Shown piece by piece: positions 12,801 to 26,275 of a stretch of 64,000 nt of DNA. The notes beneath the pieces are model-generated. The model made no database searches, had not been told where the DNA came from, and was given only the letters and a program-made list of their open reading frames with translations. Position 1 is the stretch's first letter, and the number at the start of each line of letters is the position of its first letter. Made by a program: the position numbers and the translations under genes. The stretch spans positions 2,234,501-2,298,500 of the forward strand of contig NC_091874.1 of assembly GCF_019399895.1 (NCBI RefSeq), written 5' to 3'. Origin of the DNA: Cardiocondyla obscurior (taxonomy: Eukaryota > Arthropoda > Insecta > Hymenoptera > Formicidae).

Positions 12801-15800
12801 CCGCGCTCGTCTCGCGCGTCTCCCACTCGCTATTCCGTGCGTTTTTCCGCGCGATCGATACCCGTCGTCGCGAAGGATTCCTCGACGAGGAAAAGGCCTC
12901 TTCTGTACAACCGGAATTTGCTTAATGCGAACAAAGCGAACGAAAACTTCATTTCGCGATTCATGCCGTGAATTTTTGAAAATTTGCCTTTCAGTTTTGA
13001 ATTTTTTTTTAATTTTCCTTATAATTCTTAAAATTAATATTCCGGCGAGAGTCTTTGGAATAAATTTTTGAGATCTCTCGGTCGTTTATATAAGATAAGA
13101 TGTTGTGATTAGTATATTTAAATACTTCTTTGCGAGATATAAATTAGTGTCGCGGTAACAAAAAAAAAAAAAAAAAAAAGAATTCCGTGGATACGAGAAA
13201 GAGTAAAGGATTTCAAACACTCCGCGGGTCGTTGTTTCCATGATTATGTTACCGGCGATAAATCGCTAAGGCTGTTTTTCTTCTTGCCTCTATATTATTA
13301 AACAACGGGATTATTTAGTTTATTAAGAAGTCTCGTAATAACTACTAACACGCCGTAAATCATTATCGCCGTCTATCAACGCGCGTCATCGCGCGGAATG
13401 TGCATTGTAACGCGACGCGCGTTTTTTTTTTTTTTTTTTTTTCTTTGCAACGCGTTATCTAATGTTGTGACGTGCGCCTCGAAGATATTAATAAATTTCT
13501 GTTGGCGTGTACGCGATAAAACTTTTCTCTGTCGGGATTTGTTTGCCGCGGCGTGCAGCGTCTTGCATATGAAATAATTCACGTGTCGCCGAGCCCTGCG
13601 ATCGAACGGGAATAAATCTTGGTAAGAGCTCGCTCGCTTAGTTTGCGGAAGGTCTCGTGATTCCTGGGCGTTGAATGCCTTCGACGTAAGACACATCGTC
13701 GCTTTAAACTGATTGGTTAAAAGTCATTTAATCAATTATTATTATTAGGATATGTATACACGAGTATAATAATTAATGATAAAAATAATTTATTAATTAT
13801 TGTTTTATCAATTTGCGAGCACAATTTTTATTTTATTTTAATTGTTTCGATTCGTCGATCGTAAGATACTTTTTTTATTTCTTAATTAAAAAATGCAATT
13901 ATTTATATTATTGTATTACATTATTGAGACTTGGAAGCGACCGGGTTGTTGAAGTTGACTTGGACCACCGGATTTTTATGCGGCGAAGAGGGAGCTGGGT
14001 ATTTTCGGAAAAAGAGGGAATATCGAACGGCAGAATATCGCGTATATTTCCCGCGGTGAGTAACGAGCGGCAAGGGGGTGGAATAAACTCCTTTCTTCTC
14101 GTTCGGCTTCCATCGCGACGGATTTTTCGACGTCGTTCGGAGTTCCGCGAAGCGCCGGAATAAATCCCATAACGCTGATCCAATATCTACCGTTATCCCC
14201 GTTTGAGTGAATTCCGTAACTTCCGGCCGTAACTTTTCAATTTAGTATTTTATCCTGTCCGTCTGCTCTCGCTAAGACGCCCGCGACGTATCCGCGGCAA
14301 GCAGACAATACATCCACCTAAACTTTACATTGAAAAAAAAAAAAAAAATTTTTTAATAACTACTTATTTTAATATATTAATTATTTTAATCTAGTCGTTA
14401 AATGATAAAATACCTGGTCACGATAATTTAAATTATTTATTTTAATATGCGCAAGTCATTAACTGATAATTAATATTCTTCATAATTCGAGGCCACTCTT
14501 GTACAATTTTTGACGCGTGCCGCGTAAAATTCAAGAACGTTTAAACTGTTACGTTCCCTAGGCCGCATTTTGCGGCTTGTTTCCTAAACGCGCGATTTTA
14601 GCGTATATCGCTCTTTTTATTGGATATAAAAAAATATTACATCGACAGCAAATGAAATAAGTTTTATCGCATTTTTCATCTACCTTTTGACGCAGGCACT
14701 GCCGCGCGTTGAACCGCGGCACGAATTTCATTCGCTCGCTAATTAATGGTCATCAAACACAGGAAAAGCACACGTGTATTCGTTTTTAATCAACGTACAC
14801 CGTCACGGTGAAAATTGGAGTATCCTGCCGTTCGTTTGCCCGGCGATAAAATTCCCAGCGATAAAAAATTTGAAACAACTCTCGCTACACCTCGGCAGCG
14901 CGAATAAAGTGAATAATAAAGTGTAACGGACGGGGGACAGGGCTCTTAAAAATCTTTTCGAACGTACAGCGAGTCTTCTCTCTTTCGTCGTTTTTATTTT
15001 CTTTTTCCTTTTTTTTTTTGTAATTTCTTTCAACAATTCCCGTCTTTTTGTTTTTCTGAACAGGTGGTGGTGACAGCAACAAAGGAAAGAGCAAAAAATG
15101 GCGGAAGATACTGCAGTTTCCACACATTTCTCAGTGCATCGGCCTAAAAGATAAACTAGGTGAGTCGGAATAACAATTCGAGATTTTTATAATTGAGATT
15201 TTACGCGAATAATAATATTTAACTACGTGCGCCGCTCGCGTAACACAGCCGCTAATAAAGAAAATTCGCGCGGCTGTTGAATCACGATTTGCAATACGCG
15301 ACGCATATTGTGCAATGTTAAAAATAAAAAGAGCTGGGGGCGGAGAAACGAGACAGTGTTCACCGCGTGTCCCGTTAACCTACTCTGATAACGCTCTTCC
15401 CTCGATTTGAAGTAATCAAAAGTTGCGAATAAACGTGACTTTTTTTATACTCGCGAGCGAGCCGGTATCGTGAAACATTCGAGCAATTATTGCTTTAATG
15501 TAGTAAGTAATGTAGGATTTTAATAAGCGATAAATTACTGAATTTCTTATTTTGCTGTTAAATGATTTATTTAAGCACAAGAGTATGAAGTAGTTAATTT
15601 TTTCAATTTAGATTGTATTTGAATAAAATAAATGTAACGATATTTAAAAAAAAAGTTTAAAAAAAAAAGATTATTATTAAATTTTACACTAAAAAAGAGA
15701 ATTAAATTTATATTGAAAGTATATATTTGCATGTGTGACGTGTGAACTGGAGAAATTAAAATAATAAAATGAGAATAAAAAGAAAAATTAATGTATTAAT

Positions 15801-18800
15801 AAAAATAAAATAAACGATATAATTTGCGGTATCGGACAGACATTAGATATGGCTACGTAGTGGATCAGCAGCCGATCGGGCGGCTGCTCTTCCGGCAGTT
15901 CTGCCAAGACAAGAAGCCGGCCTACCATCGCTACAACCTTTTCCTGGACGCGATCGAGAAATACGAGATCGAGCTGGACGAGAACCGCATCGACCTCGCG
16001 AAAGAGTTGTTCGAGCAGTACCTGAAGCGAGAAGGTTCCGAGGTGGTTGACATTCTGAACGACTCCCTGATCTCACAATGCGAGGAGCGTCTCAGTACCG
16101 GCGGCAAGGAACTCTTCACCGAGGTTGCCCAGACGGTGAAGAATTTCTTGGCCGGCGAGCCGTTTTCATCTTTCCTCAGCAGCTTTTACTTCTACAGGTA
16201 ATTCTAGCGTGGACGTTATGTTTACTTATTTTTTTAAATTTTATTCCTTTATAATATCGACGACGAAAGATCAATGTCGAATAACCAAGTAACTTTTGTC
16301 GATTCGTCAGGTATCTTCAATGGAAATGGTTGGAGGCACAACCGGTGACGTACAAGACCTTCCGCATGTACCGGGTGTTGGGCAAGGGCGGCTTCGGCGA
16401 GGTCTGCGCCTGCCAGGTGCGCGCCACTGGTAAGATGTACGCGTGTAAAAAGCTGGAGAAGAAGCGCATCAAGAAGCGGAAGGGCGAGTCGATGGTGCTG
16501 ATCGAGAAGAACATCCTGCAAAAAATTAATTCCAAGTTCGTCGTCTCGCTGGCGTACGCGTACGAGACGAAGGACGCGCTCTGCCTCGTGTTGACGATTA
16601 TGAACGGCGGCGACCTCAAGTTCCACATTTACAATATGGGCTGTGAGCCAGGTTTCGACATAAATCGCGCTCGGTTTTACGCGGCCGAAGTCGTGTGCGG
16701 TCTCGAACATCTTCACCTTCAGGGTATCGTCTACAGGGACTGCAAACCGGAGAACATATTGTTAGACGATCACGGCCACGTAAGGATATCCGATCTCGGT
16801 CTTGCGGTGGAGATCACGGAAGGCGACATGGTACGCGGTAGAGTCGGCACAGTGGGCTACATGGCGCCTGAGGTGATCGACAACGAGAAGTACACCTTCT
16901 CGCCGGACTGGTTCAGCTTCGGTTGCCTACTGTATGAGATGATCGAGGGCCAGGCACCGTTCCGCGCTCGCAAGGAAAAGGTCAAGCGCGAGGAAGTCGA
17001 CAGGCGCGTTAAGGAGGATCAGGAAAGGTACTCGCCGAAGTTCAGCGAGGACGCCAAGAGCCTGTGCCAGCAGCTGTTGAAAAAGAGCCCGAAAAACAGG
17101 CTCGGTTGCAAATGCGGTCGGCACGGAGCGAGGGAGGTGAAGCTCCACGGCTTCTTTCAATGTCTGAACTGGAAGAGGGTCGAGGCCGGTATGTGGGAAC
17201 CGCCGTTTGTGCCGGATGTAAGTAGGTGTCGTTTGATGATCGATCGTCTTACATCAAGACTTCGTATTTCCCTTTTTCCGCTTTATCCTCGCTTTACGTT
17301 CAGTGTTATCTATACTTGTATATTTTTGATAAATATGAGATTGACTTTACGCGCAAATTACAAGAAGTTTTAGCGTTATAATATATTTTTTTTTTAGGTT
17401 CTTATAACAATAAATTATCGTTGTTTGCATAAATTAGTATGTAAAAACTACTGGGCCAAGGATAAAAGTTTTATTAATCGTTGACACGTGTCGTTGCAGC
17501 CTCGTGCGGTTTACGCTAAAGATGTTCTGGACATTGAGCAGTTCTCCACAGTGAAAGGTGTCAATTTGGACGCCACGGACGATACCTTCTACAGCAAGTT
17601 CAATACCGGCAGTGTGTCCATTCCATGGCAAAATGAGGTAAGACACCCGTATACGTCACACATCCGTATCGTAATCACCGATTGTAAAACACGTTGCGCC
17701 TCGAAGAGAAGGCCTTTGACCCTTCCCATAAAAATAATATTGTTGCTACGTGGCAGCCAGACGATCACTTAACAAGATCTTTATAACGTGAATATAAATC
17801 GTATTCATCGACCGCCCACGCGTCTCGCGCGCTCAAATTGATTTTAATAAGACCAAAATTTACGTAATTAAAATAATGTAAAATAATACTGAAATTGAAG
17901 TCTTTTTTTAAAAAAAAAAAAAAAACAGCACGTAAAAAAACAATTTTTATTTTAATCGTAAAATCTTGCTTATGCGTTAAAATAAAATTTCAAAAAATTA
18001 AACGAGCTTTTTATAACGTTCAATTCTCCCGTATATTTTATTTCAATATTTTAACAAAATTATCAACCTAATATTAGAGGCAAGCTATTACTCGTGCAAT
18101 ATTCTCGCGAGATTCAGCATTAGCTGCGATAAATGTTCGAGATAAAACTCGCGAGAAAGTAAAATTCAATTTGCAGCACGGTACGAGTCAACAATAAAGT
18201 CCTGCTAATTGCACTTTAAAGGTTTTTGCTTCGTTTCGCTTTTCTAAAAAAATATTGGATTATACGTGCATCCGGTACATCTGGAGCACGGCACTTAGAT
18301 TGAAAAATATGGAGCTCGCGCAAAGTGCTTTCCTACGTCAGAAGCGGCGCGAGAGGCCTCGTTATCACTGGCGTTATTCGGGCAGATGTATTTAAAGCCG
18401 CGATGCTGCGTAAGGCGCATTACGCGCGTGCCACCTTTAGCTTCTGCTTTCGATTTCGTGCGATCTTACTACGCACCTCGCGGAAATTATCGCGTTACAC
18501 TCTAACGCGATGTATTTCTTCTGTTTGCAGATGATAGAGACTGAGTGTTTTAAGGAACTGAATGTGTTAGGTCCTAATAACACGCCCACCCCAGACCTAT
18601 TAATAAACCATACACCACCTAACAATGACGACAGGGGTTGCTTTCCCTTTCGAAGAAAGGTAACATAGTTCATGAACCTTACGAGATTAACGAAAATATT
18701 GAAAATGTAATTTCGAACGAGGATAAGCCCGGAGAAGTTAAGAGAAAAAAAAAAGAAAAGCATCTAAAAATATCAAGAGAAATTAAATTGTATTTCAGAT

Positions 18801-19099
18801 ACTTTAAAGCATCTACGTCTTAAGAGGTTTTTGAAGAGCTTGAAAAACTATTTAAAGAATACTTAGGAGAGGTACTTAAAAAATATTTTAAAAACCAAGA
18901 TGTTTTTTTTTTAAATTTGATTTGTAGAATGCTCTGTCTTTTATAAATTTATTTCGCGCTTACTGGAAGAAAGATGGTGGAGTCCATTGTATTGCAATTC
19001 CAGAGAAAGCAGAGCGATCGCACAAGGGAGATCCCACTATCGGAGTGCCATTTGCTAGAACTGTCGCAAACGCAGAGCACAGAGATGCCAGCCAGCTGA
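6831..19099 (+). CDS. Gprk2: G protein-coupled receptor kinase 2-like (GRK4/5/6 subfamily), 7 coding exons
   Basis: Serine/threonine kinase that phosphorylates activated G protein-coupled receptors at the membrane; the fly orthologue also acts on Smoothened in Hedgehog signalling. Exons read from GT-AG sites and phase: 6831-6882, 15064-15159, 15840-16197, 16311-17217, 17500-17637, 18531-18659, and tentatively 18974-19099, giving about 601 residues (human GRK5 has 590). The start MELENIVANTVYLKARE is the conserved family N-terminus. The RGS-homology region spans roughly residues 50-170. The kinase domain lies in exon 4: glycine loop GKGGFG 193-198, catalytic Lys215, YRDCKPEN with Asp312, DLG 330-332 and APEV. 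The AGC tail (AKDVLDIEQFSTVKGV) is in exon 5. Exon 6 ends in the basic GCFPFRRK. The last exon is the weakest: its acceptor has a poor pyrimidine tract, and its tail (EIPLSECHLLEL...) is only distantly like the fly C-terminus. Without that splice, translation would stop at 18666-18668. Confidence 0.93.
6883..15063 (+). other. First intron of the Gprk2-like gene (about 8.2 kb)
   Basis: It begins with the donor GTAAGT directly after codon 17 and ends with a T-rich tract and CAG before 15064. It contains no recognisable exon. It holds a (TTTTA)n-like tract (7548-7614), several A/T runs of 15 bp or more (near 9400, 11360-11410, 13157-13178, 13421-13442, 14332-14348) and CpG-dense blocks. One TGACGTCA-like CRE core is seen near 10312 and another near 10522. 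Many short open frames occur on both strands, none family-like. Confidence 0.7.
7548..7614. repeat. (TTTTA)n low-complexity tract
   Basis: Imperfect runs of TTTTA/TTTTTA lie in the first Gprk2 intron. A shorter run of the same unit is present near 10349-10372. Confidence 0.85.
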
Positions 19100-22000
19100 T
19101 CCACGGTGAACAGGAATAACAGTCTGAACCGATTGACATCGTCGCCATTTCGACGTTTTTCTCGCCATCCTGACATCGCTGACGGCGCGCGACCGGGTGC
19201 CGCCGGCTGCGGCTTTTGCGTTAAGAGCAAGCCGATTTCGTTCTCCCTCTCGGTGGCGTCCGAGTCAGCTGTCCCCGAAAACGGCTGTGCGGTTTGCGTA
19301 GCGAAAAACCGCATCGACTGCAGGCACGAGGCATCGTCTCAGGTTCACCGGGGTGAGATTAAGGATCTGCTCCAGGATAAGACGCGGGTGCGCGCGATTT
19401 TGCGCGCCCGCGTTCAGCTGCGTATACGCAGCAAACAAACGCGGCACGTGGAAGCCAAGCACATCGTATGCCTCTGTCAAATTCGAATGACACGTTCGTT
19501 ACCAAATATATTTTCCTCGAGCTCGAACGCGGGAACGCTCGACATGCACTTTTGCACGTCCATCAACGTGTACCGGCGCGTATTATCGAGCCTCGATGTG
19601 TTCCGATTCATGAGCCGTGGACGAGAGAAAATTTAGAACGATATGTAGATAGACGACTGTGTCACTCACTGCGCGATTACGTGGCACACGCAGTCCTCTG
19701 TGCACGACGGAAATTCGATTTTCAGTATGTGTAGCCCCGGCGTTGGCGGCATTTTATTTCTCGTTAACTGCGAAATGGCGCATGAGAATCTTTAATCCTC
19801 GAAATCTGGCCTCGTTTTTAAGCTTAGACAAGTAAGTACATTTACATGCAACGGATGTGCAATCATTCGCGAATACTCCGATGTACTTACGAATTGTTTC
19901 CTTTTTTTTTCTTTTTTTTTTTTTTTAAATTAACGAGTAGAAATTTCTAATTTATGTTAATTATCAGAAGGCATTTCTCTTGTGGTAGATGTTTATTTTA
20001 CGTTGCGTTTATCTTAATGATCGAGGAGCTCGTAGTCACCCCATCGAATCAAAGAGAATCAATATTGGCACGCGGTCAAAAGACGTGAGAAATCGTGAGT
20101 GCCTCAACCTAATTCCGCTCAAATTGTTTCCAGTGCTTTTAAGCGCTTCCCAAGGATCTCGAAGCGATCGGCGTTCGCTCGCTTCGCCACCTTTCCGGCT
20201 ACATTTATCATCGGCGGTCCCGATGTACGTGTTTGTCAGAGGCGGGCGGGCACCGGCGTGGCCAAGAACTTCGTAACCGCTGTTCGCGCTCCTCGTGATT
20301 TATGGACGCACGCGATAGGGTTCTAGGAGAGTCGCGCGAGCCGAAATAGAGTAGAGAGAGCATGTGAGCGGGCGATAACGAGCGCGCACGTGGAACGGAC
20401 GGGTCGTAAAAGAGCACGTGAAGAGCACGGTGCGCCCGGTTGCCCGCTCATTCTCTCGTATCGCGATATAAAGCTGCCGGTAAACGGACACCCGATACTA
20501 CCGCGGGGTAAATAAACACTCGCGTGCACTCGCGCATTTATAAACGCTAATCCGATACACATATCCGGAGGCTGCGGGGCACGTAGGTGCACGATGCGCG
20601 GCGTGTTGACGGCGCCGGGAAGACGCTGCGTCTAAGAATGCGATGAGTGAGTTAGGAGGGCAGAGTACGATCTTGCGTTACCAAACGAAGACATCAGATA
20701 AGTCCGATAAAGCGACGAATAATAGAATCGCGATTAAAATGCTCGTGGATATTTTACGACGATGCCACCGTGTGGTAACGTGTATTATTAATAGGTAAAA
20801 TAATTTTCACTCGCGACGCCGTCAGCACGTTGTATAAGTCGAGTTTAATTGCGGCCTGGTGTCATGTCGTCTTGTAGCGCTTTCGACTCGAGCAAGCTTG
20901 AGCGATCTAAAGTTTTCTTTCTTTCTTTTTCTTTTTTTTTTGAGTTTTTTCTCTTGAAAAATGAAATGGCTACGTACATTCGATCGGTTCTAGAAGAAAG
21001 AAATCTCAGATTGATTAAACCCCGCGTTAGTCGAAAGCGCTATTAATATTAGGCAAGCATCCAGAAAATAAAAGAATAAAAAAAAGCAGCATGTGAGAAT
21101 TTTACACCTGTCGATCGTTTATTATTTCGGGAATCCGTGCTACGCTCAAATGTTACGTTTATACATCGCATCCTTCATAACAGTGTTTTTCAAAATGTAA
21201 GTTTTATATTAGCTTTGCAAATTCCGTTCTACGATAAATTAGTTTAGCGCCGAATAAGATAACTTTGATTAAAAGAAGAAAAAGAAATCGAAAGTCTGCC
21301 AAAATGTAGATTTATTGAAAGAAAAAGGATCTATCGTTAAATTGAAGATTTTCTTTTTAGGTCTCATCTTGCTATTTGAGATCAGAGCTTCAATATTTCA
21401 CTTTTATTATAAGACGTTTGAAATTTCAGCATTTTATTCCCTTGATTACGTGTCACGTTAAATCCCCGCACGTGCGTTTTGGGAAACACTGTTCTTGAAG
21501 CGAGCTTTTGCGAATCGGATTAACGAGCACGCTCAGACAGCTCGCGAGCAATTTGGCGATTCTCCAATTGCGAGTCGTGTGCCAACGATTCCGAGCTCTC
21601 GTCGCAGATCTCGGGCTCTGCCTTGGCAGACAGTTGTCGCCGTGTTGAAAACGTCACTTCCCTTCGATGCGTCTTCGTAAATCCCAAATGCGAACGTCGA
21701 TGCAGCCGGGGATCTCGTGAATCTCTTGCAAAACTCGACCCCGCCGTCTAAAATAATATCTCACCGAAATCGATCGACGTCAGACAAAAATAATGAATAA
21801 TGAAGGAAATTTTATTTTTATCTCAGCGCTCTCCGCGTTGTCTAGCGCGATAACGAATTTCCGTCATTTATGAAAGGATTTGTAGGGATTAATTCAACGA
21901 CTGCTGTATCAAACGAGCAAGTTTGCGCGCAATTAATCTTGGAAGTTTGTTATCAGACAGTATAGTTTCTTGTCGTGGAGATACAAAGATGAGTAGACGA

Positions 22001-24225
22001 AATTATTCAATTAAAATAAATGTTTGAGAAGAGCCTCGTAGATTTATAAGCTCCGCTAGAAAGTGCGTAAATGATATCTCGTCTTTGTATGTCTTTTTTT
22101 TACTCGTGTAGAACCGATGTTAGAAAGAGAGACGCACAAATGATCGCAGAAACAGGTTTACGAACTTCTTTTTTTTTCTCACGATTCTGTATAACACTGT
22201 GAAAGGAATTATTTTTTATGATAATTATGCTGAAGTAATTAAGACTTTATTTACAAGGATTAAGAATCGTTAAAGAGTATCGGTCAAATGTCTTTTAAAA
22301 ATAGGTGTCAGGAAGGTTTATCGCTTTTGAAATGTTTTGTACAATTTCTCTTTGATACACTAAACTCTTTTTTTTTTTTAATGAACGCTACAAATTATTA
22401 AATACGAATAAGAAATATTAGACGTTGACATATCATATTTTAAGAAAATATTTAGAAAAGTGGTTCTATTTCAGTTTTTGTACATACAGGAAACTTGATG
22501 CATAAATTAATGAACGATATTTTCAGTGGGATTTGAACATTTTCCCTTGTAACTAAGAATATCATTTCTGACACTTGACTGGCATTTGACGTTTATTGCT
22601 TAATATCCGAGTAATGTCGGACTTTCAAACAGGAAGATACGGAACGATGATTGACTGAATGATTTAAATTAACAGCTAATGAAACTTCCTCGACGTCGAT
22701 GCGGCCTCAAAAACTATCGCACATTTATAGTACCTTGCGCATAATTTGTATGAACAACATTACTTTATACGCAATTGTACGAAATTAATATCGCTAAGAG
22801 GGGTGTAAAAAAAAATGTCGCTCTTGCGACGGTGAAAGAAGTTATTTTTCGCGGATAAATCGCGAGATACTGTTCGTAAATTGCGATTCTCCCGGTGCAA
22901 ATGCGAAAGTATTACTATCAAAAAGGAAACCTTTAATTTCCTATAAAAAAAAATATTAAAAAAAAAATAAAAAAAAATGTAATCAACCTCGAAGACCAAT
23001 ATTTAATAATTAATTTACGATCCAAATAGCAAATCGTAAATTATTATTTCGCAAAGATGAATTTCTGCCAATTTATTTATCCTTGCGAAATCATTGAATG
23101 ATAGATTGTTAGCGGAGTCAGCGAAGAACGTACAATTTACAATTTTTTAATGTACCATCGATTTATAGTTTAGTTAGTCTTTTTGTCGACAACGCACGAG
23201 TTCGCTCCTTGGTGTGAAGGTTCTGTCATAATCTTTTGACTGTGATTTTTGTTTTTTTTGTTTTTTGAAGTGTCCTGTTCAATCTCGCTAGTATGTCGCA
23301 CTAGTTTCAGGAATATTTTTAAGGCGTTACTTCCTATTGTTTTACATTATTCTGTCGTAACGTTACATACCAATCGTTTTGCTTTATTTATACGGCGACG
23401 CGAGCAAGCGAGACACCCCGATGAGATTCGTCGCGAGGTACGTTTGTAAATAAACGACGTCCAACTACCATGTATTCGCAAGAAAACTACCAAACCGTTT
23501 AACAGGTTTTCTAAACATAAATGATCGCGCGACGCCCTCTTATTCTCGATAGAAATATACATATATTTTTCTCTGTGTATGTAGCGTAGTGAATAGATAG
23601 GTACGCATATGCGATAGACTGCTGAATACATTTTTGCAAATAGTATTCGTTTCTCTTGTACAATTTATATTTAAATTATTGGACCCGTGTAAGCATTTCA
23701 TTTACGCGACTATATAAACGTATATCCAAATCCCGCGCGAGTGTCTGCGTATGCGTGAGCGAATGATGCGAGTAACACGCGTGAAGCCGGAGTTATTTAA
23801 TGTGGATCCGAATACTCGAGGCGAAATCACGCGGGATATTTTTTCTTCACGGTCGAAGTCTCGTCGAAACCATTTCGGGATACATTGAATAGCTCTCGTT
23901 TCCCAGTCGCTGTGCAATTGTATCGAGTGCAAATTATCTCGCTGGTCCTCGATCTGAGGCCAGACCTAAGCGAGCGGCGGCCGTCGGCTATAAATCAATG
24001 GCTAATAATTAATAATATTAAATTAACGATTAAGGTGATGGGTACGTCCCCCGCGTTAATACTCGCCGTGTCGCGTTATTACAGTCATCGTTCGATAGTT
24101 ATTCCTTCCATACACGTGTAACATTCTATCCTACCTTCCTGCCGCCTGCGAGGCGGTGGAAGACCCGAGAGAAGTAATTAGATGAAACTAAATATCCGAA
24201 TAGACACGTTGCTCGTGTTCGTTAA
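19100..24225. other. 3' flank / probable 3' UTR of Gprk2-like gene and gene-free DNA
   Basis: No recognised exon follows the proposed Gprk2 stop. A 176-codon + strand frame at 19106-19636 lies in CpG-rich DNA, overlaps a frame on the other strand and resembles nothing I know. AATAAA-type sequences near 20511 and 21073 could be polyadenylation signals, but neither can be assigned. The rest, from about 21000, is AT-rich with T-runs and no gene. Confidence 0.45.
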
Positions 24226-24390
24226 ACTCTGAGAAGGATATAGCTGCGTCTGGACCCAACGTAATTTCACGATACATCCAATGAGAAGTATGATACTTAA
24301 TTAAAAATGTAATTAAGTCTATCATATTTGTTATTAAAAGTATCATAAGATTTTGGTTGGGTCCATGACCAGCTATATTTCTCTCAGTGC
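24226..24390. mobile_element. Palindromic MITE-like element, family A, copy 3
   Basis: A clear palindrome. The left end CTCTGAGAAGGATATAGCTG mirrors the right end CAGCTATATTTCTCTCAG. The subterminal blocks CTGGACCCAAC and GTTGGGTCCA pair, and the centre ATGATACTTAATT...AATTAAGTCTATCAT pairs too. At about 165 bp it is one of the cleanest copies and defines the ends of the family. It contains no gene. Confidence 0.75.
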
Positions 24391-26171
24391 CAGGAAGAAT
24401 TTCAAAGCGATCTCGCAAGACGCAGGTGAGCTAAATCTCGTCGTCTGACTGCGCAGCAATTGTTCCGGCGATAATTCCGAGTACCGTGCGGCCCTCAAAT
24501 GTGCCAGTAATATTAGAATTGACATAAGTAGGCGAAGAAATAATGTACCGTCTCATTATCGTTTTGTATTATATTTCGCATATCCCATTCGCATATTATT
24601 TGTCTTTTCTGTTGGCGGACCGCTCGACCCGCGGTTTTGTCCGCATAGTAAACGCGACTCGTCGAACAGGAGATCGAGAACCGTCAGCGTGAAAATAACT
24701 CGCCAAGTTGACATCGCGGTCCCGGAGTCTGAGTTAGCGAACGGGTAACTTCGGCGATTTGTCGACTTCCCGTTTGTGTCATATGAGAAACTATGTAAGA
24801 GCCCGACTGCTCCAAGTAATATTAATCTTCCTGTGAACACGTCCGTAGCATTCGACCGAAGCAACATCTGTTCGTGATTCAGAACCCTTACAGATATTAA
24901 TTATTATTTGATTTATTATAACATGATTAATTACAACCGACGAATACTTCGTTGATTTAAAAAAAAATATTTTAAGTACTAAATTGAGAAAAATAGCATG
25001 GGGGAAAAAATAGATCTGTGTTGAAGAGATGCCGCAAAAACGTGTTTACTGGAAAGATTAATATCAACAGGTACATATGGATCGTTTCATAAATTGAAAA
25101 GCGGTGCGTGAAGTTACACGTGCAACGAGTAAGTCGATAGAATTTACACGACGAGTAATGTTTCCATTGCAAGGTTCCACACTTGTTGCTCGTGTCATTG
25201 TACGTGCTATTTTTACAATTTACGACGGAGAAAGAGGCTGCGAAGCGCATTATCGCCGCGCGTGTCTATATATCTCGTCTGCCCGTTCATCTTTCGCTTC
25301 TCATCCTCTGCGTTCGTCGACACCTGTAATGAAAACCTCGGCGCTTCCGTTGTGATATCGTGTCCGCCGTGCCAAGACGACGCGGTAATTGATTGATATA
25401 CGGCGGCGTTAACGCGCAACAGCTATAGTGTACATAATAACTTGAGAACCGTCGAAATAATTGTGACACCGCAACCGTTCGAAGACGCTGGAACTGTCGC
25501 TAGACTATTGAAAGGCGGCATTTGTTTTTAAATAATTGCTGTAAAATAATTTAAAGTTAACTTCTATTGAGTTTATTAAGATGTCAGATTTATTGTCATT
25601 CGCAGAATTTTCATTAATTTCATCCGAAGCGCTTGGGCCCTCATTAACAGGCTACCAAATCAATACGCCGCGCTGGTGCACAATTATCGCGGCGTCGTTC
25701 TAGATTACAGCGTGCGATATCTTAGCCGAGCGAGATTCGATAAACTTCTCTTTGTGCAAGGACGCGTTTGCGGGCGATCGGTTTACCACAAATCTTGCCG
25801 GAAATTCATTGCCGGAAGGGACATCCTGCGATAATCAAGACTCCAGTTTTGAATAATTAATTTAAAGCGCTTAATTAAACGAATCGACGCGCGATTGATC
25901 AATTATTATTTTTTTTTTTTTTTTTTTATATTTGCGGAAGTTTCGATTTTTCAGTAACCGATAGTGCGAACGATTAGTTATTTCCCAAGCGCTCAGTAAA
26001 TTCTTAAGCGGGCGAACCTTGATTCGTTTCGTGAGTCAACACCTTGCAGAACAAACCCCGAATGTGAAGTAACGTTTAGTTCAACAGATGATGAAAAGTA
26101 AACCTTGTTCTTCCTTTTCTTTGCAATCTCGACATCTTGTGTTTCGAGATGAAGCGTTAACTCTGGGAAAA

Positions 26172-26275
26172 CTGCTATAAATATTATATATATTATATAT
26201 AATTATATATTTTATATATAATTACATATAATATATATACATATATATACATATATATACACATTATCCTATGTA
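26172..26275. repeat. AT/ATATAC microsatellite
   Basis: About 100 bp of ATATATT/TATATAATTA units pass into ATATATACAT repeats. A second small TATATA block occurs near 26505-26552. Confidence 0.85.

Noticed and set aside
16249..16716. 155-codon - strand frame
   Set aside because: Antisense shadow of the Gprk2 kinase-domain exon.
19106..19636. 176-codon + strand frame after Gprk2
   Set aside because: No family resemblance, overlaps the proposed terminal exon and an opposite-strand frame; more likely 3' UTR or chance.
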